Part shown: in pieces, positions 12,171-21,610 of the stretch
Position numbering within the stretch: position 1 is the stretch's first letter
Layout: every line of letters begins with the position of its first letter
Assembly (NCBI RefSeq): GCF_051020955.1
Contig: NC_135013.1
Location: 36,595,302 to 36,659,301 of the forward strand
Length of the DNA stretch: 64,000 bases
Source: Megalopta genalis
Taxonomy: Eukaryota; Arthropoda; Insecta; Hymenoptera; Halictidae
Reading direction: 5' to 3'
Notes under the pieces: model-generated
The model's input: only the letters and a program-made list of their open reading frames with translations
Database searches by the model: none
Told to the model about the DNA's origin: nothing
Program-made: the position numbers and the translations under genes

Positions 12171-13490
12171 ATGGGCACATCCGCGACTTGCAATAGCGTT
12201 GCGAAATAATCTCGCGTTGTTTCGCTTCATTTTTAACAGAGATGAAAATTAGCGTCGCGAATAAAACATCGCGATTATCATTAGCATCGAAATTAATTAT
12301 TCAAAGTATAGCGTCGCGAATGAAAGATTCGCGATTTCATTTGGTTCAACATGCAAGAAGCGTCAAAGATAGCGTTGCGACTAAGTACGCTCGCGTTTCA
12401 AGTTTGAAATTTTCGAAGATCATCAAAGTCCACTCGCTTTTGCATCTCTGTTCATTGAATTAGCGTCGCGACAACACAATCGCGTTGCAATAGTTTACCT
12501 TCCGACTTTTCAGGCGCCCATGCTGCAGCTGCAACGAAGGGCCTCGCCGCCCCAACAACAGCTCGGATGGGCACATACGCGACTTGCCATAGCGTTGCGA
12601 ATTATTCACGCGTTGCTATAATTAATTTCGAACAGAAATCATAGCGTTGCGAATAAAATAGACGCGAGTTTTCTTTGTATTATCAAGCACAATAGCTTTG
12701 AATATAGCGTTGCAAACTAATCGCGTTTCAACTTTGCAATTCTATCAGATTTCTCGAAGTCTACAGACTCGTTCTTTCCAGAAAGTAAAGTTAAATCTTT
12801 CGGATTTCTGTTCGATGCATTAGCGTAGCGTCGAAATAATCGCGTTGCCAGTAGCTTCGTTCGTCTTTTCAGGCGCCCATTCCGCAGTTGCAACAATGGA
12901 CCGAGGTCCCAACGATCAGCTGGGTTGGGCACATCGCGATTTTTCCATCCTAGCGTTGCGAAATGAATTATCGCGTTTTTTCTTCGAATTAGTTTCGAAG
13001 TTAGCGTTGCGAGAATAATCGCGTTGCAGTAGCTTCGTTCGTCTTTCAGAGCCCATGCCGCAGTTGCAACGCTCCGCAGTGCAGGCATTCGCGATTTTCC
13101 TTAGAGTCGCGAGACGACATTAACAACGCGTTGTATTAGCGTCGCGAAAAATTGCCAATGCGTTGTATCAGAATTGCGAAAACTGCCAACGCGTTGTGTT
13201 AGAGTCGCGAAATAAATGCCGCACTGCGAGTTGCCGTTCCAAGGATCGCAGCATTGTCTCGCAATCGTCGACGATTTCCTTTAGAGTTGCGTGAAAACAA
13301 ATCAAAGCCCGCGGGTGTTTTCGCTTCCGGATCTGACGAATTAACATCGGATTTAATATTTAGACGAATTAGCACGAATTAATATCCACTTCTAATTCTC
13401 GTGGATTAGCGTCGCGAGAAAGGAGTCCGCGTTTCTTTGCCACTTTCATTTCGATTTCCTCTCTGACATCCAAAATTAAATTGTAATTCT
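12171..13490. repeat. Right block of GCGTTGCGA...TCGCG module repeats
   Basis: This is the paralogue of the left block, with the same module order: GATGGGCACAT, CGACTTGCAATAGCGTTGCG, then AGCGTCGCGAATAAAAC and so on. Modules lie near 12194, 12250, 12310, 12368, 12462, 12590, 12645, 12705, 12822, 12951, 13003 and 13136. It extends further than the left block, with extra degenerate modules to about 13430. A GGCGCCCATGCTGCAGCTGC-like segment between modules is also shared with the left block. Nothing here looks coding; the reading frames are interrupted and unlike any family I recognise. Confidence 0.75.
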
Positions 13491-13849
13491 TATATTCGCA
13501 GACAATATCCTTGCGAAGCACTGGACGATCGTCATCACAGGGAGCGAGAATATTTTATTCGTACCTTCGGACTTTTTTAGGCCAGGACCGAGCACGTGGT
13601 GCAAATGCCCGCGAAACCACTGCGTGCAGTAGGAATTCATTTTTTCGATCCGAGAATTTACAAGTCGTAGCAGTTGGCGTTAAATCGCGATACACGTTAC
13701 TTATGTCCAAGTCTTCGAACTCCTTCTGCCGAGATTATCATCCGCCGACGATTTATCATCCGCGAGGGAGGATCATAGGCCGAAAGATCGGCCGAAACGA
13801 TTTCGTTTCCAATGATTTTCACACAAATTGCATTCGTCTGTGGGTTAAC
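13491..13849. other. Junction sequence between module block and hairpin units
   Basis: No gene is supported. An open frame of 130 codons runs through 13511-13903 on the plus strand, but its end lies within the CTCCTGTGCTGGT and CATCCGCCG minisatellite sequence, so I treat it as chance. Confidence 0.35.
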
Positions 13850-15430
13850 ACGGCACTCCTGTGCTGGTCTCAGGTTTCCTATTTCGTTATATATTCAGAC
13901 TAACTTGAACTCAATGGTTTCAGGTTCATTTCAGAGAGATTATCATCCATCGTGGGATTATCATCCGCCGAGGGATGCGTCTTAGTTAATAAGTGCGTGC
14001 GAGTTAGTTAATAAGTGTGTGTGACTTAGTTTAAGATTCTTAACCTCTTGCCTTACTTTAACGGGTCTAGCTTTTACTAAAGATTTTTCTTAAGAATGAA
14101 TATTATTTTGCTCTTACAACTTTATCTAAATTTCTCTTCTTTTCACCACAATATTTAATTGCTCAAGAAGTGTAGTCTCACAGTAAACTCAAATTTTTTT
14201 CTCCTTCTGAGAAATAATTAGAATCGAGAAATTTCTAGTCATCATAAATTTAAAGAGAATAGTATGGCAAGGGGTTAAGTTCCCTCAGGGGCCCCCGACC
14301 CACGGGAGCGCCCGTGGGGGGCACGGGGGGTAGCGTCCCCGAGGTACTCGAGTCGCTAATTTCGCATATGTCCAGTAGTATTGCCTTAGCATTACTTTTT
14401 CGCGTCTCGTTTTTGACTCCGCCACAGCAGAAAGCTGTGGCGGCCTTGCTTGCGCAATCTCTTGGGTAGGTACGAACACTTCTCGATGTTCGACGAGTGA
14501 TCATGCGGCGTGAATGCTCTTCCCTGGTCGCTGTTCGGCCAGTAATCCGCCCTTAGCTCCTATGAGGGGCGGGGTGTTGGGAGAGAAATGGTCACACAGG
14601 TTTGCCTGTGTAGGCTCTCTCCTAGTGCCGATTCAGACGGGTAAGGCGGCCTAAGTTCGTTTTAGGTCGCAGGGCGAGAAATGGCATCCCACTGTGTGGG
14701 AGGATCCAACTTTGGATCGTCACTCCTCATGTGATCGCGCCGGACATCGAGATTTGTGAGGCTCCAGTCTTGTGCGAGCATTGTACGCGTCGCGTCACCC
14801 TCGAGCAGTGCCTTCTGCACTGACTCGTACTTGTTTCTTACTTTGAAAGAATCACTGCCTTCTGCACTGATTCATTTTGGTCCCCGTGGATCGGAGACTT
14901 CTTCTTTGATCCACTTTGGTCCGCGATAGTACTTGACATATGCGAACGAGTGAGTGTGTGGGAATGTGTGATAGCTAGCTAGCGAGCGTATTAGTTTATA
15001 AGTCGTCGTTGTTAGAAAGGGAGCCATAGCGAATTCCGGTTTCGTTCTGACTCCCTTTCGGGTCTCTAAAGCAGCAACCTCCTCGCGGTGAGACCCGGGC
15101 AATCGGTATCATCCTCGGTTCAGGAAATATTGAGAATTGCAATGAATTTCTGGATCGAGGATGATACCGAGCAAATAGCTGCAAACTTTGCATTGTAACA
15201 AAGTATTTATTGTAAAAGTATGTGAAATTATACTATAAGTCGGGGCTCTGAATAATGTTTCGTTCGAAAATTGTTGAAATTGGTATTCCTCCGATTGGTG
15301 GTCCCTCAGGGGCTCGCTTGCGGGTGGGGCCCGCAAGTGAGTACGGGGCGTAGCGTCCCCGAGGTACCCGAGGCGCTTGTAGGTTGTTAGGATTCTTAAT
15401 TTAAGTTTCTTAGATTTTGTTGCGTCCATT
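13850..15430. repeat. Hairpin-rich tandem unit, copy 1
   Basis: The order of parts is: a GCACTCGTGTGCTGGT-type minisatellite, a TTTCAGGTTCATT segment leading into CATCCGCCGTGGGATTAT repeats, AAGTGCGTGCGAGTTAGTT, a GC-rich module (about 14279-14350), a chain of short inverted repeats (about 14410-14930), a 14-base stem at 15104-15117/15156-15169, and a second GC-rich module (about 15302-15380). Stems seen include CCACAGC/GCTGTGG, GGATCCAAC/GGATC, GAATCACTG/CACTGATTC (one mismatch) and GTGGATC/GATCCAC. The first GC-rich module forms CCCACGGG/CCCGTGGG at 14299-14306/14311-14318. No coding role is evident. Confidence 0.8.
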
Positions 15431-17235
15431 TTCTCAAAAAATGCACCCGTGTGCTGGTTAGTTTGGCACTCGCATGCTGGTTAGCTTGGCACTCGTGTGC
15501 TGGTCTTAGGTTTCCTAATTCGACTGGTCACCTATTTTGTGTTCACCCTAACTAGAATTCATTTATTTCAGGTTCATTACAGATATTATCATTCGTCGTG
15601 GGATGCGTCTTAGTTTCCATAATTTTCGCAAAAATTGCACTCGTGTGCGGGTTAGCTTGGCACCCCTGTGCTGGTCTTAGGTTTTCTATTTTGACTTGAA
15701 TTCAGACTAACTTTAATTCAATCTTTTCAGGTTTATTACAGATATTATCATCCGCCGTGGGATTATCATCCGCCGTGGGATTTTCATCCGCCGTGGGATT
15801 ATCATCCGTCGTGGGATACGTCTTAATTTATAAGTGCGTGCGACTTAGTTATTAAGTGCGTGCGAGTTAGTTAATAAGTGTGTGTGAGATAGTTTAAGAT
15901 TCTTAACCTCTTGCCGTACTGTCACGGGTCCAGCATTTAATAAAGATTTCTCTTTAGAATGAATATTATTTTGCTCTTACAACTTTATCTAAATTTCTCT
16001 TCTTTTCACCACAATATTTAATTGCTCGAGAAGTGTAGTCTCACAGTAAACTCAAATTTTTTTCTCCTTCTGAGAAATAATTAGAATCGAGAAATTTCTA
16101 GTCATCATAAATTTAAAGAGAATAGTATGGCAAGGGGTTAAGTTCCCTCAGGGGCCCCCGACCCACGGGAGCGCCCGTGGGGGGCACGGGGGGTAGCGAC
16201 CCCGAGGTACCCGAGTCGCTAATTTCGCATATGTCCAGTAGTATTGCCTTAGCATTACTTTTTCGCGTCTCGTTTTTGACTCCGCCACAGCAGAAAGCTG
16301 TGGTGGCCTTGCTTGCGCAAACTCTTGGGTAAGTCCGGACACGTCTCGTTGTTCGACGAGTGACCATGCGGCATGGTGATTCGAACGCGGACCCTCCTGC
16401 TGGGGAGGCTCTCGCTTCGCGTATTCGCAATGTAAGACGTCCTTAGCTCTCTTTTGGGGGCGGGGCGCAGGGCGATCCGACTCATTGTAGGATGATCCAA
16501 CTTTGGATCATTATTCCTCATGTGAAAACGGCGAGCATCGAGATCTGCGAGGCTCCTGATTTGTGCGAGCATTGTACGCGTCGCGTCACCCTCGAGTCAG
16601 TGCCTTCTGTACTGACACGCCTTTGTTTCTTAGTTTCGAAGAATCAGAGCCTTCTGCTCTGATTCATTTCGGTCCCCGTGGATCAGAGACATTTTCTTTG
16701 ATCCACTTTGGTCCGCAATAGTACTTGGCATATGCGGATGAGTGCGTGTGTGGGAGTGTGCGATAGCTAGCTAGCGAGCGAGTGTATTAGTTTATAAGTC
16801 GTCGTTGTAAGAAAGGAAGTCATAGCGAATTCCGGCTTCGTTCTAACTCCCTTTCGGGTCTCTAAAGCAGCAACCTCCTCGCGGTGAGACCCGGGCAATC
16901 GGTATCATCCTCGGTTCAGAAAGTCTTGCGAATTGCAATGAATTTCTGGGTCGAGGATGATACCGAGCAAATAGCTGCAAACTTTATATTGTAAAATAGT
17001 GTGTATTGTAAAAGTGTGTGGATTTATAGTTCCAATCAGTGCTCGAAATAATGTTTCGTTCGAAAATTGTTGAAATTGGTATTCCTCCGATCGGAGGTCC
17101 CTCAGGGGCTCGCTTGCGGGTGGGGCCCGTGGGCGAGTACGGGGGGTAGCGTCCCCGAGGTACCCGAGGCGCTTGTAGGTTGTTAGGATTCTTAATTTAA
17201 GTTTGCTGAATTTCGTTTCCTTCATTCTTTCAAAA
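15431..17235. repeat. Hairpin-rich tandem unit, copy 2
   Basis: It has the same part order as copy 1. The CACTCGTGTGCTGGT minisatellite is expanded, and the CATCCGCCGTGGGATTAT repeat has about four copies at 15745-15820. The central hairpin chain is at about 16265-16720 and the 14-base stem at 16900-16913/16952-16965. The stem near 16641-16665 reads GAATCAGAG/CTCTGATTC and is perfect, whereas copy 1 differs on both arms. The downstream GC-rich module (17098-17175) has CTCGCTTGCGGG opposite CCCGTGGGCGAG, which still pairs fully if G-U is allowed. Confidence 0.8.
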
Positions 17236-19280
17236 CATGCACTCGTGTGCGGATTAGCTTGGCACTCGTGTGCTGGTCTGCGTGGCACTCGTGTGCTGGT
17301 TAGCATGGCACTCGTGTGCTGGTCTTAGGTTTCCTATTTCGACTTGTATTCAGACTAACTTGAATTCAATCATTTCAGGTTTATTACAGATATTATCATC
17401 CGTCGTGGGATTTTCATCCGCCGAGGGATAAGTGTTAGTCCCTCAGGGGCTCGCTTGCGGGAGGGGCCAGCAAGCGAGTACGGGGGGTAGCGTCCCCGGG
17501 GAACCCGAGGCGCTTGTAGGTTGTTAGGGTTTTTAATTTAAGTTTGTTAGATTTCGTTTCCTTCATTTTCTCAAAACATGCACTCGTGTGCTAGTTTGTG
17601 TGGCACTCGTGTGCTGGTAGTGTGGCACTCGTGTGCTGGTTAGCTTTGCACTCGTGTGCTGGTTAGTGTGGCACTCGTGTGCTGGTCAGTGTGGCACTCG
17701 TGTGCTGGTCAGTGTGGCACTCTTGTGCGGGTTAGCTTGGCACTCGTGTGCTGGTCTTAGGTTTCCTAATTTGACTTGTCACCTATTTTGTGTATTCATA
17801 CTAACTAGAATTCAATCTTTTCAGGTTCATTACAGATATTATCATCCGCCGTGGGATTTTCATCCGCCGTGGGATTTTCATCCGCCGTGGGATTTTCATC
17901 CGCCGTGGGATTCGTCTTAGTTATTAAGTGCGTGCGAGTTAGTTGATATGTGTGTGTGTGTGTGTGGCTTAGTTTAAGGTTCTTAACTTCTTGCCGTACT
18001 TTAACGGGTCTAGCTTTTACTAAAGATTTTTCTTAAGAATGAACATTATTTAATTCTCTCTTTTTATTCTTTTTTGCTCGTTCAAGGAAGTGTAATCTCA
18101 CAATAAAATAAAATTTTCTTCTCCTTCTGAGAAATAATTACAGCCGGGAAATTTCTAGGCATCAAAAATTTAAAGAGAATGGTACGGCAAGGAGTTAAGA
18201 TTGCTCAGGGGCCTCCGACCCACGGGACCGCCCGTGGGGGGCACGGGGGGTAGCGTCCCCGAGGTACCCGAGTCGCTAATTTCGCATATGTCCAGTAGTA
18301 TTGCCTTAGCATTACTTTTTCGCGTCTCGTTTTTGACTCCGCCACAGCAGAAAGCTGTGGTGGCCTTGCTTGCGCAAACTCTTGGGTAAGTCCGGACACG
18401 TCTCGTTGTTCGACGAGTGACCATGCGGCATGGTGATTCGAACGCGGACCCTCCTGCTGGGGAGGCTCTCGCTTCGCGTATTCGCAATGTAAGACGTCCT
18501 TAGCTCTCTTTTGGGGGCGGGGCGCAGGGCGATCCGACTCATTGTAGGATGATCCAACTTTGGATCATTATTCCTCATGTGAAAACGGCGAGCATCGAGA
18601 TCTGCGAGGCTCCTGATTTGTGCGAGCATTGTACGCGTCGCGTCACCCTCGAGTCAGTGCCTTCTGTACTGACACGCCTTTGTTTCTTAGTTTCGAAGAA
18701 TCAGAGCCTTCTGCTCTGATTCATTTCGGTCCCCGTGGATCAGAGACATTTTCTTTGATCCACTTTGGTCCGCAATAGTACTTGGCATATGCGGATGAGT
18801 GCGTGTGTGGGAGTGTGTGATAGCTAGCTAGCGAACGAGTGTATTAGTTTATAAGTCGTCGTTGTAAGAAAGGAAGTCATAGCGAATTCCGGCTTCGTTC
18901 TGACTCCCTTTCGGGTCTCTAAAGCAGCAACCTCCTCGCGGTGAGACCCGGGCAATCGGTATCATCCTCGGTTCAGAAAGTCTTGCGAATTGCAATGAAT
19001 TTCTGGGTCGAGGATGATATCGAGCAAATAGCTGCAAACTTTATATTGTAAAATAGTGTGTATTGTAAAAGTGTGTGTATTTATACTTTAAGTCGGAGCT
19101 CTGAACAATGTTTTGTTCGAAAATTGTTGAAATTATAATTCCTCCGATCGGAGGTCCCTCAGGGGCTCGCTTGCGGGAGGGGCCCGTGGGCGAGTACGGG
19201 GGGTAGCGTCCCCGAGGTACCCGAGGCGCTTGTAGGTTACTAGGATTCTTAATTTATGTTTGCTGAATTTCGTTTCCTCC
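17236..19280. repeat. Hairpin-rich tandem unit, copy 3
   Basis: This copy is nearly identical to copy 2 across 18200-19080. It carries an extra GC-rich module at 17436-17520 and a long minisatellite of the CACTCGTGTGCTGGT repeat (about seven copies, 17580-17755), followed by four CATCCGCCGTGGGATTTT copies (17848-17905). The 14-base stem is at 18957-18970/19009-19022, with one change that turns a G-C into a G-U pair. A short (TG)n run lies at about 17949-17965. Confidence 0.8.
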
Positions 19281-19965
19281 GTTTTCACAAAATTTGCACT
19301 CGTGTGCGGGTTAGTTTGGCATTCGTGTGCCGGTTAACTTGGCACTCGTGTGCTGGTCTTAGGTTTCCTAATTCGACTTGTCACCTATTTTGTATTCACA
19401 CTATCTAGAATTCAATTATTTCAGGTTCATTACAGATATTATCATCCGCCGAGAGATGCGTCTTATTCCCTCAGGGGCTCGCTTGCGGGAAGGAAAAGAA
19501 GGCTTGCGCAATCTCTTGGTTAAGTCCGAACACTTCTCGATGTTAGATGATATTATCAGCGATTATATGCAGCATGATGACTCGATCGTGGACCCTCCTT
19601 CTGGGAATGCTCCCGCCTGGTGGTCGCTGTTTTGGCGTGTAAGACGTCCTAATTTCAATTAGGGTGCCGAGCGAGAGATGGCCACCTAGGTTTTCCTGGG
19701 TAGGTTCCCGCTTATCGCCGATTCAGTGGGTAAGTCGCCTTAATTTTATATTAGGGCACTGGGCGAAAAATGGCCACTCAATGTAGGAGAGTCTAACTTT
19801 GGATCATCATTCCTCGTGTTAAAGTGCCGGATATCAAGATCTGCGAGGCTCCAGACTTTTGCGAGCATTGTACGCGTCGCGTCACCCTCGAGTCAGTGTC
19901 TAATGCACTGACTCGGTCTTGTTTCTTAGTTTGGAAGAATCAGAGCCTTCTGCTATAAGGTACTA
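19281..19965. repeat. Hairpin-rich tandem unit, truncated and rearranged copy 4
   Basis: The minisatellite and CATCCGCCG parts are present, but most of the first GC-rich module is lost: a fragment of it at about 19470 runs directly into sequence equivalent to 14445. The rest is diverged. The stem at about 19887-19913 is perfect here (GAGTCAGTG/CACTGACTC) although its loop differs from the CCTTCTG loop of the other copies. The copy ends inside the next hairpin. Confidence 0.7.
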
Positions 19966-20229
19966 CCGAGCTAATAGCTGAAAGTGCTGAATTATTTTTG
20001 ATATTGATATTTTCAAATTATAAATGATGCTACAGTGCTACGTTCATTGATTATTAATTTATAGGAATTTAATTGTGTTCGTTATACTTCTTCTATATTA
20101 GTTCACGACTTTGTTGCTTCATCGTTGCAAGTGAAACAGTGATGAATGCAGTGAACGCTGCGATGGGAGCCAGGATGTTCAACCCTTGTGACATCGATAT
20201 TGTCTGCTGCCTTGTTCCAAGCCCTGGTT
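19966..20229. other. Unassigned DNA between hairpin units and the right-hand repeat
   Basis: I see no coding sequence, array or recognisable element. The segment begins where the truncated fourth hairpin unit stops being alignable. Confidence 0.4.
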
Positions 20230-20990
20230 TAAGCAATCGCACATTGAGTTAGTGCAATTTTTTGAGTATTTATGCCAATTAGTATTTGGCAGCCATGAAC
20301 AGCGCGTGCTCCTAGTTCCTTATATATCTGTTAACTAAAAATTCATTGTTTATTGATAAGATTGTCACCCGTGGAATGGTGAGCAATTGTTTAGATAAAA
20401 AGAGCCATTCTTTGGTAAGTCATGTAGCCCGTTTTATGCATTATTTTAGAAATTGTGTATTAAAATTCTCCAGCCTCTCATGAAAGTCCCTAGTCGCCTC
20501 GAAGAATTCGTTTGGAAATTTCTGAAAAATTACGAAGGAGCAATTACAAACAATTGCTGATCAATAATGGGCAATTAAAGAGCAATTTTTTAAGCCATCG
20601 CGTATTGAGTTAGCGCAATTTTTTAAGTATTTATATCAATTGATATTTGGCAGCCACGAACGACACGTGCTCCTAGTTCCTTATATATCTGTTTATTGAT
20701 AAAATTGTCGCTCGTGGAAGGATAAGCAATTGGTTAGATGAGAAGAACAATTCTTTGGTAGGTCATTCAGCATGCTGTATGCATTATTTCAGATTTTTCG
20801 TATTTTTAAAAGTCTCCTGTTTCTCATGAAAGTCACTAGGCGTCTTAAAAAGTTTTTGGGATATTTCTTGAAAAGGATAAGTGAGCAATTAAAACTAATT
20901 GGTGAGCAATTATGGGCAATTAAAGAGCAACTTTTGTGCTATGTTTCATTAATATTGATTAATATGGTCAGCCAACTTCAGAAAATTTAG
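20230..20990 (+). repeat. Two direct copies of the AT-rich repeat that is inverted at the left end
   Basis: 20230-20580 and 20585-20990 are direct repeats sharing TGAGTTAG(T/C)GCAATTTTTT, TATTTGGCAGCCA, GTGCTCCTAGTTCCTTATA and GCAATTAAAGAGCAA. The second copy aligns in reverse complement with 595-835. A 72-codon frame at 20772-20990 falls entirely within this repeat and is not credible as a gene. Confidence 0.75.
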
Positions 20991-21590
20991 TTGCAATCGC
21001 TATACATACATATCTAAAGATTTATTGAAATTTTTTTGCACTCATAAAAATTTTCTCTGACATGATATCACTGATATATGTAGAATTTATTGTGGATGTA
21101 GAAGAATATCCAGAATATTTCTGTACCCAAAAAATAGTTGATGTATTCTCTTTATAGTTAACTCCAATCAAAGTTAACCAATCAAATTTCACATTTGGTG
21201 AGTGAGTATTAAAAGGTGTGGCGGATTGTGTGGTGTTTGGTTCTCTTAAGCTGGTTCTCTGAGAACAGGGATCGATGGCGCTTCGGTAATAAGGACACAG
21301 TTGGTTTCGCCTAACTTGTAGCGTACTTTATTTATTTAGACTGAGGGAGAGACTAGTGGTTTACGTAGCAACGTCTAGTAATTAAATTGTAGGTGGCGCT
21401 GTGGGCCGCTTGTACGGGCGTACGCCACAAAGGAATAACGTCAGTGCGCCCTGGTGTCAAAATCCGTAATCAACGAATGATATCGGATTTTGTGATGAGT
21501 GTCCGTACTTCGGTCTTCTGTACATTAGAGACAAGAGGCAACTTCCTTTTAGACGTGGAACTTTGGAAGACTCTGTATCGCACGGAGTCT
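20991..21590. other. Upstream region of RpL5, possibly with an old repeat remnant
   Basis: 21200-21470 is more GC-rich than its surroundings and begins TGTGTGGTGTTTGG, like the end of a repeat, but I cannot assign it to a family. The RpL5 promoter must lie within the last few hundred bases. A pyrimidine-rich CTTTCCTGTATCCTGC just before the start codon (about 21589-21604) resembles the 5' terminal oligopyrimidine start of ribosomal protein mRNAs; the exact transcription start is inferred. Confidence 0.4.
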
Positions 21591-21610
21591 TTCCTGTATC
21601 CTGCTTAAAA

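Noticed and set aside
13511..13903. 130-codon plus-strand frame
   Set aside because: It ends in minisatellite sequence, shows no domain or splice context, and lies in repeat DNA.
17633..17920. 95-codon frame with a repetitive Cys/Trp/His-rich product
   Set aside because: It is the translation of the CTCGTGTGCTGGT and CATCCGCCGTGGG minisatellites.
16113..18487. 105-codon minus-strand frames conserved in two hairpin units, and overlapping 64-codon frames in three
   Set aside because: Several overlapping frames are equally conserved because the copies are recent duplicates; they cross GC-rich stems and resemble no protein.
21393..21608. 71-codon frame just upstream of RpL5
   Set aside because: It overlaps the RpL5 leader and ends by the RpL5 start; no family resemblance.
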